A DNA stretch of 64,000 nucleotides from Steinernema hermaphroditum (Eukaryota > Nematoda > Chromadorea > Rhabditida > Steinernematidae). Below the pieces are notes generated by a model. That model had not been told where the DNA came from. It searched no databases and worked only from the letters and a program-made list of their open reading frames with translations. The stretch spans positions 1-64,000 of the forward strand of contig JAUCMV010000010.1 in the NCBI GenBank assembly GCA_030435675.1. Direction: 5' to 3'. Position numbers and translations under genes: made by a program. The stretch's first letter is position 1; each line of letters opens with the position of its first letter. This document shows positions 54,181-64,000 of the stretch, in pieces.

Positions 54181-54196
54181 TTTTTATGTTTTTATG
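54181..54196 (+). repeat. 8-bp tandem duplication TTTTTATG within a unit
   Basis: TTTTTATG occurs twice in direct succession, and the usual ATTGG that follows is reduced to TGG. The change sits exactly at the indel hinge and restores part of the length lost in this otherwise short unit, giving a spacing of 168 bp to the next unit. Confidence 0.85.
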
Positions 54197-55125
54197 TGGA
54201 TCTTGTAGAACTGCACGAGCCTGATCGAACGCGCCTACTCTCGTTGGATTTCCTGTGGACTACCTTAGTTTCCTGCAAAACTTTCAATTCGAGACAGCAG
54301 GGCCCTTGCTCACACCAAGAGCTCTGCATCTGACCCTCCTGCTCCAAAGTACCATAGCATTTTTATGATTCCGTCTTGTAGAACTGCACGAGCCTGATTG
54401 AACGCGCCTACTCTCGTTGGATTTCCTGTGGACTATCTTAGTTTCCTGCAAAACTTTCAATTCGAGACAGATAGGGCCTTGTTCACACCAAGAGCTCTGC
54501 ATCTGACCCTCCTGCTCCAAAGTACCATAGCATTTTTATGATTCCGTCTTGTAGAACTGCACGAGCCTGATTGAACGCGCCTACTCTCGTTGGATTTCCT
54601 GTGGACTATCTTAGTTTCCTGCAAAACTTTCAATTCGAGACAGATAGGGCCTTGTTCATGCAAAGAGTTCCGCATCTGACCCTCCTGCTCCAAAGTACCA
54701 TAGCACTTTTATGATTGGATCTTGTAGAACTGCACGAGCCTGATCGAACGCGCCTAATCTCGTTGGATTTCCTGTGGACTATCTTAGTTTCCTGCAAAAC
54801 TTTCAATTCGAGACAGTTAGGGCCTTGTTCATACAAAGAGTTATGCATCTGACCCCTCCGCTCCAAATTTTTATGATTGGAGCTTGTAGAACTGCACGAG
54901 CCTGATCGAACGCGCCTAATCTCGTTGGATTTCCTGTGGACTATCTTAGTTTCCTGCAAAACTTTCAATTCGAGACAGTTAGGGCCTTGTTCATACAAAG
55001 AGTTATGCATCTGACCCCTCCGCACCAATTTTTATGATTGGATCTTGTAGAACTGCACGAGCCTGATCGAACGCGCCTACTCTCGTTGGATTTCCTGTGG
55101 ACTATCTTAGTTTCCTGCAAAACTT

Positions 55126-55979
55126 TCAATTCGAGACAGTTAGGGCCTTGTTCATACAAAGAGTTATGCATCTGACCCCTCCGCTCTAATTTTTATGATT
55201 GGATCTTGTAGAACTGCACGAGCCTGATCGAACGCGCCTACTCTCGTTGGATTTGCTGTGGACTATCTTAGTTTCCTGCAAAACTTTCAATTCGAGACAG
55301 CAGGGCCCTTGCTCACACCAAGAGCTCTGCATCTGACCCTCCTGCTCCAAAGTACCACAGCATTTTTATGATTGGATCTTGTAGAACTGCACGAGCCTGA
55401 TCAAACGCGCCTATTCCCGTTGGATTTACTGCGGACTATCTTAGTTTCCTGCAAAACTTTCAATTCGAGACAGATAGGGCCTTGTTCATACAAAGAGTTC
55501 TGCATCTGACCCTCCTGCTCCAAAGTACCATAGCATTTTTATGATTCCATCTTGTAGAACTGCACGAGCCTGATTGAACGCGCCTATTCCCGTTGGGATT
55601 ACTGTGGACTATCTTAGTTTCCTGCAAAACTTTCAATTCGAGACAGCAGGGCCCTTGCTCACACCAAGAGCTCTGCATCTGACCCTCCTGCTCCAAAGTA
55701 CCACAGCATTTTTATGATTGGATCTTGTAGAACTGCACGAGCCTGATCAAACGCGCCTATTCCCGTTGGATTTACTGCGGACTATCTTAGTTTCCTGCAA
55801 AACTTTCAATTCGAGACAGATAGGGCCTTGTTCATACAAAGAGTTCTGCATCTGACCCTCCTGCTCCAAAGTACCATAGCATTTTTATGATTGGATCTTG
55901 TAGAACTGCACGAGCCTGATCGAACGCGCCTAATCTCGTTGGATTTCCTGTGGACTATCTTAGTTTCCTGCAAAACTTT
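55126..55979 (+). repeat. Displaced five-unit piece of the octamer
   Basis: This stretch has the same unit order and markers as part of the octamer: a short C unit with TTTGCTGTGG, B followed by CCACAGCA and GATCAAACG, an A unit followed by GATTCCATCTTG and GATTGAACG, then B and A again. It lies about 4 kb to the right of the main octamer array, separated by the hexamer domain. The next unit carries CCTAATCTCG, as in the first triplet of the octamer. Confidence 0.82.
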
Positions 55980-58900
55980 CAATTCGAGACAGTTAGGGCC
56001 TTGTTCATACAAAGAGTTATGCATCTGACCCTCCCTCCGCTCCATATTTTTATGATTGGAGCTTGTAGAACTGCACGAGCCTGATCGAACGCGCCTACTC
56101 TCGTTGGATTTCCTGTGGACTATCTTAGTTTCCTGCAAAACTTTCAATTCGAGACAGTTAGGGCCTTGTTCATACAAAGAGTTCTGCATCTGACCCCTCC
56201 GCTCCCAAGTACCATAGCATTTTTATGATTGGATCTTGTAGAACTGCACGAGCCTGATCGAACGCGCCTACTCTCGTTGGATTTCCTGTGGACTATCTTA
56301 GTTTCCTGCAAAACTTTCAATTCGAGACAGCAGGGCCCTTGCTCACACCAAGAGCTCTGCATCTGACCCTCCTGCTCCAAAGTACCATAGCATTTTTATG
56401 ATTGGATCTTGTAGAACTGCACGAGCCTGATTGAACGCGCCTACTCTCGTTGGATTTCCTGTGGACTATCTTAGTTTCCTGCAAAACTTTCAATTCGAGA
56501 CAGCAGGGCCCTTGCTCACACCAAGAGCTCTGCATCTGACCCTCCTGCTCCAAAGTACCATAGCATTTTTATGATTGGATCTTGTAGAACTGCACGAGCC
56601 TGATTGAACGCGCCTACTCTCGTTGGATTTCCTGTGGACTATCTTAGTTTCCTGCAAAACTTTCAATTCGAGACAGATAGGGCCTTGTTCATACAAAGAG
56701 TTCTGCATCTGACCCTCCTGCTCCAAAGTACCATAGCACTTTTATGATTGGATCTTGTAGAACTGCACGAGCCTGATCGAACGCGCCTAATCTCGTTGGA
56801 TTTCCTGTGGACTATCTTAGTTTCCTGCAAAACTTTCAATTCGAGACAGTTAGGGCCTTGTTCATACAAAGAGTTATGCATCTGACCCCTCCGCTCCAAG
56901 TACCATAGCATTTTTATGATTGGAGCTTGTAGAACTGCACGAGCCTGATCGAACGCGCCTAATCTCGTTGGATTTCCTGTGGACTATCTTAGTTTCCTGC
57001 AAAACTTTCAATTCGAGACAGTTAGGGCCCTTGCTCACTCCAAAGAGCTCTGCATCTGACCCTCCTGCTCCAAAGTACCATAGCATTTTTATGATTGGAT
57101 CTTGTAGAACTGCACGAGCCTGATCGAACGCGCCTACTCTCGTTGGATTTCCTGTGGACTATCTTAGTTTCCTGCAAAACTTTCAATTCGAGACAGATAG
57201 GGCCCTTGTTCACACCAAGAGCTCTGCATCTGACCCTCCTGCTCCAAAGTACCATAGCATTTTTATGATTGGGTCTTGTAGAACTGCACGAGCCTGATTG
57301 AACGCGCCTACTCTCGTTGGATTTCCTGTGGACTATCTTAGTTTCCTGCAAAACTTTCAATTCGAGACAGAAGGGCCCTTGTTCATACAAAGAGTTCTGC
57401 ATCTGACCCTCCTGCTCCAAAGTACCATAGCACTTTTATGATTGGATCTTGTAGAACTGCACGAGCCTGATCGAACGCGCCTACTCTCGTTGGATTTCCT
57501 TGGATTTCCTGTGGACTATCTTAGTTTCCTGCAAAACTTTCAATTCGAGACAGATAGGGCCTTGTTCATACAAAGAGTTCTGCATCTGACCCCTCCTGCT
57601 CCAAAGTACCATAGCATTTTTATGATTGGATCTTGTAGAACTGCACGAGCCTGATCGAACGCGCCTAATCTCGTTGGATTTCCTGTGGACTATCTTAGTT
57701 TCCTGCAAAACTTTCAATTCGAGACAGTTAGGGCCTTGTTCATACAAAGAGTTCTGCATCTGACCCCTCCTGCTCCAAGTACCATAGCATTTTTATGATT
57801 GGATCTTGTAGAACTGCACGAGCCTGATCGAACGCGCCTACTCTCGTTGGATTTCCTGTGGACTATCTTAGTTTCCTGCAAAACTTTCAATTCGAGACAG
57901 TTAGGGCCCTTGCTCACACCAAGAGCTCTGCATCTGACCCCTCCTGCTCCAAAGTACCATAGCATTTTTATGATTGGATCTTGTAGAACTGCACGAGCCT
58001 GATCGAACGCGCCTACTCTCGTTGGATTTCCTGTGGACTATCTTAGTTTCCTGCAAAACTTTCAATTCGAGACAGATAGGGCCTTGATCACACCAAGAGA
58101 TCTGCATCTGACCCCTCCTGCTCCAAAGTACCATAGCATTTTTATGATTGGATCTTGTAGAACTGCACGAGCCTGATCGAACGCGCCTACTCTCGTTGGA
58201 TTTCCTGTGGACTATCTTAGTTTCCTGCAAAACTTTCAATTCGAGACAGTTAGGGCCTTGTTCATACAAAGAGTTATGCATCTGACCCCTCCGCTCCAGT
58301 ACCATAGCATTTTTATGATTGGATCTTGTAGAACTGCACGAGCCTGATCGAACGCGCCTACTCTCGTTGGATTTCCTGTGGACTATCTTAGTTTCCTGCA
58401 AAACTTTCAATTCGAGACAGTCAGGGCCCTTGCTCACACCAAGAGCTCTGCATCTGACCCTCCTGCTCCAAAGTACCATAGCATTTTTATGATTGGATCT
58501 TGTAGAACTGCACGAGCCTGATCGAACGCGCCTACTCTCGTTGGATTTCCTGTGGACTATCTTAGTTTCCTGCAAAACTTTCAATTCGAGACAGATAGGG
58601 CCTTGTTCACACAAAGAGCTCTGCATCTGACCCCTCCTGCTCCAAAGTACCATAGCATTTTTATGATTGGATCTTGTAGAACTGCACGAGCCTGATTGAA
58701 CGCGCCTACTCTCGTTGGATTTCCTGTGGACTATCTTAGTTTCCTGCAAAACTTTCAATTCGAGACAGATAGGGCCCTTGTTCATACAAAGAGTTCTGCA
58801 TCTGACCCTCCTGCTCCAAAGTACCATAGCATTTTTATGATTGGATCTTGTAGAACTGCACGAGCCTGATCGAACGCGCCTAATCTCGTTGGATTTCCTG

Positions 58901-61900
58901 TGGACTATCTTAGTTTCCTGCAAAACTTTCAATTCGAGACAGTTAGGGCCTTGTTCATACAAAGAGTTATGCATCTGACCCTCCTGCTCCGCTCCATACA
59001 TTTTTATGATTGGATCTTGTAGAACTGCACGAGCCTGATCGAACGCGCCTAATCTCGTTGGATTTCCTGTGGACTATCTTAGTTTCCTGCAAAACTTTCA
59101 ATTCGAGACAGTTAGGGCCCTTGATCATACAAAGAGATATGCATCTGACCCCTCCTGCTCCAAAGTACCATAGCATTTTTATGATTGGATCTTGTAGAAC
59201 TGCACGAGCCTGATCGAACGCGCCTACTCTCGTTGGATTTCCTGTGGACTATCTTAGTTTCCTGCAAAACTTTCAATTCGAGACAGCAGGGCCCTTGCTC
59301 ACACCAAGAGCTCTGCATCTGACCCTCCTGCTCCAAAGTACCATAGCATTTTTATGATTCCGTCTTGTAGAACTGCACGAGCCTGATTGAACGCGCCTAC
59401 TCTCGTTGGATTTCCTGTGGACTATCTTAGTTTCCTGCAAAACTTTCAATTCGAGACAGATAGGGCCTTGTTCATACAAAGAGTTCTGCATCTGACCCCT
59501 CCTGCTCCAAAGTACCATAGCATTTTTATGATTGGATCTTGTAGAACTGCACGAGCCTGATCGAACGCGCCTACTCTCGTTGGATTTCCTGTGGACTATC
59601 TTAGTTTCCTGCAAAACTTTCAATTCGAGACAGATAGGGCCTTGTTCATACAAAGAGTTCTGCATCTGACCCCTCCTGCTCCAAAGTACCATAGCATTTT
59701 TATGATTGGATCTTGTAGAACTGCACGAGCCTGATCGAACGCGCCTAATCTCGTTGGATTTCCTGTGGACTATCTTAGTTTCCTGCAAAACTTTCAATTC
59801 GAGACAGTTAGGGCCTTGTTCATACAAAGAGTTATGCATCTGACCCCTCCGCTCCAAAAAATTTTTATGATTGGATCTTGTAGAACTGCACGAGCCTGAT
59901 CGAACGCGCCTACTCTCGTTGGATTTCCTGTGGACTATCTTAGTTTCCTGCAAAACTTTCAATTCGAGACAGTTAGGGCCTTGTTCATACAAAGAGTTCT
60001 GCATCTGACCCTCCTGCTCCAAAGCTACCATAGCATTTTTATGATTGGATCTTGTAGAACTGCACGAGCCTGATCGAACGCGCCTACTCTCGTTGGATTT
60101 CCTGTGGACTATCTTAGTTTCCTGCAAAACTTTCAATTCGAGACAGCAGGGCCCTTGCTCACACCAAGAGCTCTGCATCTGACCCTCCTGCTCCAAAGTA
60201 CCATAGCATTTTTATGATTCCGTCTTGTAGAACTGCACGAGCCTGATTGAACGCGCCTACTCTCGTTGGATTTCCTGTGGACTATCTTAGTTTCCTGCAA
60301 AACTTTCAATTCGAGACAGATAGGGCCTTGTTCATGCAAAGAGTTCTGCATCTGACCCTCCTGCTCCAAAGTACCATAGCACTTTTATGATTGGATCTTG
60401 TAGAACTGCACGAGCCTGATCGAACGCGCCTAATCTCGTTGGATTTCCTGTGGACTATCTTAGTTTCCTGCAAAACTTTCAATTCGAGACAGTTAGGGCC
60501 TTGTTCATACAAAGAGTTCTGCATCTGACCCTCCTGCTCCAAAGTACCATAGCATTTTTATGATTGGAGCTTGTAGAACTGCACGAGCCTGATCGAACGC
60601 GCCTACTCTCGTTGGATTTCCTGTGGACTATCTTAGTTTCCTGCAAAACTTTCAATTCGAGACAGTTAGGGCCCTTGTTCACACAAAGAGTTATGCATCT
60701 GACCCTCCTGCTCCAAAGCTCCATAGCATTTTTATGATTGGATCTTGTAGAACTGCACGAGCCTGATCGAACGCGCCTACTCTCGTTAGGATTTCCTGTG
60801 GACTATCTTAGTTTCCTGCAAAACTTTCAATTCGAGACAGACAGAGCCCTTGCTCACACCAAGAGCTCTGCATCTGACCCTCCTGCTCCAAAGTACCATA
60901 GCATTTTTATGATTCCGTCTTGTAGAACTGCACGAGCCTGATTGAACGCGCCTACTCTCGTTGGATTTCCTGTGGACTATCTTAGTTTCCTGCAAAACTT
61001 TCAATTCGAGACAGATAGGGCCTTGTTCATACAAAGAGTTCTGCATCTGACCCTCCTGCTCCAAAGCTACCATAGCATTTTTATGATTGGATCTTGTAGA
61101 ACTGCACGAGCCTGATCGAACGCGCCTAATCTCGTTGGATTTCCTGTGGACTATCTTAGTTTCCTGCAAAACTTTCAATTCGAGACAGTTAGGGCCTTGT
61201 TCATACAAAGAGTTATGCATCTGACCCCTCCGCTCCAATTTTTATGATTGGATCTTGTAGAACTGCACGAGCCTGATCGAACGCGCCTACTCTCGTTGGA
61301 TTTCCTGTGGACTATCTTAGTTTCCTGCAAAACTTTCAATTCGAGACAGTTAGGGCCCTTGTTCATACAAAGAGTTATGCATCTGACCCCTCCGCTCCAA
61401 AGTACCATAGCATTTTTATGATTGGATCTTGTAGAACTGCACGAGCCTGATCGAACGCGCCTACTCTCGTTGGATTTCCTGTGGACTATCTTAGTTTCCT
61501 GCAAAACTTTCAATTCGAGACAGCAGGGCCCTTGCTCACACCAAGAGCTCTGCATCTGACCCTCCTGCTCCAAAGTACCATAGCATTTTTATGATTCCGT
61601 CTTGTAGAACTGCACGAGCCTGATTGAACGCGCCTACTCTCGTTGGATTTCCTGTGGACTATCTTAGTTTCCTGCAAAACTTTCAATTCGAGACAGATAG
61701 GGCCTTGTTCATGCAAAGAGTTCTGCATCTGACCCTCCTGCTCCAAAGTACCATAGCACTTTTATGATTGGATCTTGTAGAACTGCACGAGCCTGATCGA
61801 ACGCGCCTAATCTCGTTGGATTTCCTGTGGACTATCTTAGTTTCCTGCAAAACTTTCAATTCGAGACAGTTAGGGCCTTGTTCATACAAAGAGTTATGCA

Positions 61901-62190
61901 TCTGACCCCCCTCCGCTCCAATTTTTATGATTGGAGCTTGTAGAACTGCACGAGCCTGATCGAACGCGCCTACTCTCGTTGGATTTCCTGTGGACTATCT
62001 TAGTTTCCTGCAAAACTTTCAATTCGAGACAGTTAGGGCCTTGTTCATACAAAGAGTTATGCATCTGACCCCTCCGCTCCAATACATAATTTTTATGATT
62101 GGATCTTGTAGAACTGCACGAGCCTGATCGAACGCGCCTACTCTCGTTAGGATTTCCTGTGGACTATCTTAGTTTCCTGCAAAACTTTCA
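55980..62190. repeat. Domain 11: mixed units with tetramers at its right part
   Basis: The left part (56-59.3 kb) mixes A, B and C units, many with GGGCCC or CCCCTCC, so that 174-bp units dominate near 57.9-59.0 kb. The right part (59.3-62.2 kb) has B units followed by GATTCCGTCTTG at about 60133 and 61510 (1,377 bp apart, eight units) and a B unit near 62190, resembling the tetramers at 25-30 kb. Private hinge forms include CCTCCCTCCGCTCCATATTTTT (in part; near 56030), CTCCTGCTCCGCTCCATACA (58981) and GCTCCAAAAAATTTTTATG (59851). Confidence 0.8.
57491..57510 (+). repeat. 10-bp tandem duplication TGGATTTCCT within a unit
   Basis: TGGATTTCCT is present twice in direct succession, lengthening this unit by 10 bp. 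The reference unit has one copy. This is the only internal duplication I noticed in the CTCGTTGGATTTCCTG segment, which elsewhere changes almost only by substitution. Confidence 0.9.
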
Positions 62191-64000
62191 ATTCGAGACA
62201 GCAGGGCCCTTGCTCACACCAAGAGCTCTGCATCTGACCCTCCTGCTCCAAAGTACCATAGCATTTTTATGATTCCGATCTTGTAGAACTGCACGAGCCT
62301 GATTGAACGCGCCTACTCTCGTTGGATTTCCTGTGGACTATCTTAGTTTCCTGCAAAACTTTCAATTCGAGACAGATAGGGCCTTGTTCATACAAAGAGT
62401 TCTGCATCTGACCCTCCTGCTCCAAAGTACCATAGCATTTTTATGATTGGATCTTGTAGAACTGCACGAGCCTGATCGAACGCGCCTACTCTCGTTGGAT
62501 TTCCTGTGGACTATCTTAGTTTCCTGCAAAACTTTCAATTCGAGACAGTTAGGGCCTTGTTCATACAAAGAGTTCTGCATCTGACCCCTCCTGCTCCAAA
62601 GTACCATAGCATTTTTATGATTGGATCTTGTAGAACTGCACGAGCCTGATCGAACGCGCCTACTCTCGTTGGATTTCCTGTGGACTATCTTAGTTTCCTG
62701 CAAAACTTTCAATTCGAGACAGTTAGGGCCTTGTTCATACAAAGAGTTATGCATCTGACCCCTCCTGCTCCAAAGTACCATAGCATTTTTATGATTGGAT
62801 CTTGTAGAACTGCACGAGCCTGATCGAACGCGCCTACTCTCGTTGGATTTCCTGTGGACTATCTTAGTTTCCTGCAAAACTTTCAATTCGAGACAGTTAG
62901 GGCCCTTGCTCACACAAAGAGTTCTGCATCTGACCCTCCTGCTCCAAAGTACCATAGCATTTTTATGATTGGATCTTGTAGAACTGCACGAGCCTGATCG
63001 AACGCGCCTACTCTCGTTGGATTTCCTGTGGACTATCTTAGTTTCCTGCAAAACTTTCAATTCGAGACAGATAGGGCCTTGTTCATACAAAGAGTTCTGC
63101 ATCTGACCCCTCCTGCTCCAAAGTACCATAGCATTTTTATGATTGGATCTTGTAGAACTGCACGAGCCTGATCGAACGCGCCTACTCTCGTTGGATTTCC
63201 TGTGGACTATCTTAGTTTCCTGCAAAACTTTCAATTCGAGACAGTTAGGGCCCTTGTTCACACAAAGAGTTCTGCATCTGACCCCTCCTGCTCCAAAGTA
63301 CCATAGCATTTTTATGATTGGATCTTGTAGAACTGCACGAGCCTGATCGAACGCGCCTACTCTCGTTGGATTTCCTGTGGACTATCTTAGTTTCCTGCAA
63401 AACTTTCAATTCGAGACAGTTAGGGCCCTTGTTCATACAAAGAGTTCTGCATCTGACCCCTCCTGCTCCAAAGTACCATAGCATTTTTATGATTGGATCT
63501 TGTAGAACTGCACGAGCCTGATCGAACGCGCCTACTCTCGTTGGGTTTCCTGTGGACTATCTTAGTTTCCTGCAAAACTTTCAATTCGAGACAGCAGGGC
63601 CCTTGCTCACACCAAGAGCTCTGCATCTGACCCTCCTGCTCCAAAGTACCATAGCATTTTTATGATTGGATCTTGTAGAACTGCACGAGCCTGATCGAAC
63701 GCGCCTACTCTCGTTGGATTTCCTGTGGACTATCTTAGTTTCCTGCAAAACTTTCAATTCGAGACAGATAGGGCCCTTGTTCATACAAAGAGTTCTGCAT
63801 CTGACCCTCCTGCTCCAAAGTACCATAGCATTTTTATGATTGGATCTTGTAGAACTGCACGAGCCTGATCGAACGCGCCTATTCCCGTTGGGATTACTGT
63901 GGACTATCTTAGTTTCCTGCAAAACTTTCAATTCGAGACAGTAGGGCCCTTGTTCACACAAAGAGTTCTGCATCTGACCCCTCCTGCTCCAAAGTACCAT
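62191..64000. repeat. Domain 12: class C/A units at the right edge
   Basis: After a B unit near 62195 the array continues with C and A units carrying CCTACTCTCG and mostly full hinges, including 175-bp units at about 63143 and 63318. A CGTTGGGTTTCCTG variant occurs near 63540, a CGTTGGGATTACTG unit near 63885, and GACAGTAGGGCCC near 63938. The organisation resembles 30-34 kb. The window stops mid-unit at CCAAAGTACCAT. Confidence 0.82.

Larger units (their letters stand above)
51101..55125. repeat. Domain 10: 1,016-bp hexamer and short-unit runs
   Basis: A 1,016-bp block (173+173+161+173+168+168) at 51430-52445 is followed by a second copy that matches through about 53126 and then diverges. 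The 168-bp units lack five bases: GATTCCGTCTTGTAG becomes GATTCCGTAG (near 51346, 52196 and 52364). The B-A-A block at 52953-53472 recurs at about 54284-54803. Another marker common here is GGACTACCTTAG in place of GGACTATCTTAG. GCACTTTTATG occurs after several B and A units. Confidence 0.85.
1..64000. repeat. Satellite DNA array, 173-bp unit, whole window
   Basis: The window consists entirely of direct tandem copies of one unit, about 370 of them. The invariant element TTCAATTCGAGACAG recurs every 173 bp (for example near 132, 305, 478, 651), with spacings of 161-175 bp elsewhere. Every copy lies in the same orientation and I saw no inversion, spacer or foreign insertion. The first base already lies in a copy and the last base stops mid-unit, so both ends of the array are outside the window. 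A unit close to nucleosomal size, kilobase-scale homogeneity and higher-order repeats are known properties of centromeric and heterochromatic satellites. The centromeric role is inference; the tandem structure is seen directly. The family itself is not one I recognise. Confidence 0.98.

Noticed and set aside
57901..59001. Long minus-strand open frames (78 to 366 codons) as protein-coding genes
   Set aside because: Every one lies wholly inside the satellite and its length follows from unit length modulo three. The same DNA is read in two different frames in adjacent units, single-base changes shift the frame freely, and substitutions are not concentrated at synonymous positions. No splice pattern or promoter is evident.
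1..64000. CRISPR array
   Set aside because: The unit is 161-175 bp, and the segments between the most conserved blocks are themselves repeated, not unique spacers. No cas-like gene is present.
1..64000. CENP-B box in the unit
   Set aside because: The segment CTCGTTGGATTTCCTG resembles the first half of the known mammalian motif, but the required CGGG half is missing on this strand, and the reverse strand around CCCG or CGAA also fails the required positions.
1..64000. Primate alpha satellite, because the unit is close to 171 bp
   Set aside because: Only the length is similar. The unit's sequence does not match what I know of alpha satellite, and CpG content is higher.
1..64000. tRNA, rRNA or other structured RNA genes
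   Set aside because: No A/B box pair, cloverleaf or conserved rRNA segment was recognised in the unit; the inverted repeats seen are only 6-8 bp.
1..64000. Inverted array segments or strand switches
   Set aside because: All copies of TTCAATTCGAGACAG read on the plus strand; I found no reverse-oriented unit.

Overview
The window is one uninterrupted block of satellite DNA. Every part of the 64 kb belongs to head-to-tail copies of a single repeat unit whose commonest length is 173 bp (about 370 copies, estimated from window length divided by unit length). All copies point the same way. The window begins and ends inside the array, so the array continues beyond both edges. I see no protein-coding gene, RNA gene, transposon insertion, CRISPR array, replication origin or unique sequence of any length. 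A long homogeneous array of a near-nucleosome-sized unit with higher-order repeats indicates a eukaryotic chromosome, probably pericentromeric, centromeric or another heterochromatic block. The sequence does not let me name the species or even the phylum. The unit is about 44.5% G+C with six CpG sites in the common form.

Three unit classes are separated by the bases after the invariant GAGACAG. In class A it is followed by ATAGGG and then a TTGTTCAT(A/G)CAAAGAGTTCTG-like segment. In class B it is followed by CAGGGCCC and then CTCACACCAAGAGCTCTG. In class C it is followed by TTAGGG, often with ATGCAT and CCCCTCC. Unit lengths are 161, 168, 169-171, 173, 174 and 175 bp, with occasional longer forms. 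Almost all length change comes from two hinges: GGCC/GGGCCC after the GAGACAG block, and the CCTCC...TTTTTATG stretch.

Layout: 1-7.4 kb, class A only. 7.4-10.3 kb, class B appears and mixes with A; it contains one strongly divergent unit at 8.62-8.70 kb. 10.3-17.4 kb, a B-A-C trimer of 520 bp. 17.4-23.2 kb, mixed, with the new markers CCTAATCTCG and GGAGCTTG. 23.2-25.1 kb, 517-bp trimers carrying GATCAAAC. 25.1-29.7 kb, tetramers of about 680-690 bp. 29.7-34.2 kb, mostly class C with runs of 175-bp units. 34.2-45.0 kb, 347-bp dimers grouped into 867-bp pentamers. 45.0-51.1 kb, a 1,360-bp octamer plus an 853-bp pentamer form. 51.1-55.1 kb, a 1,016-bp hexamer and a run of 161-bp units. 55.1-56.0 kb, a displaced piece of the octamer. 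56.0-62.2 kb, mixed units and tetramers. 62.2-64.0 kb, class C/A units like those at 30-34 kb.

Nothing in the window acts as a gene system. What it records is array evolution: repeated local amplification of short multi-unit blocks, unequal exchange between related blocks, and recurring deletion at one hinge. Many minus-strand open frames (78 to 366 codons) exist, but they follow from unit length arithmetic and are not annotated as genes.
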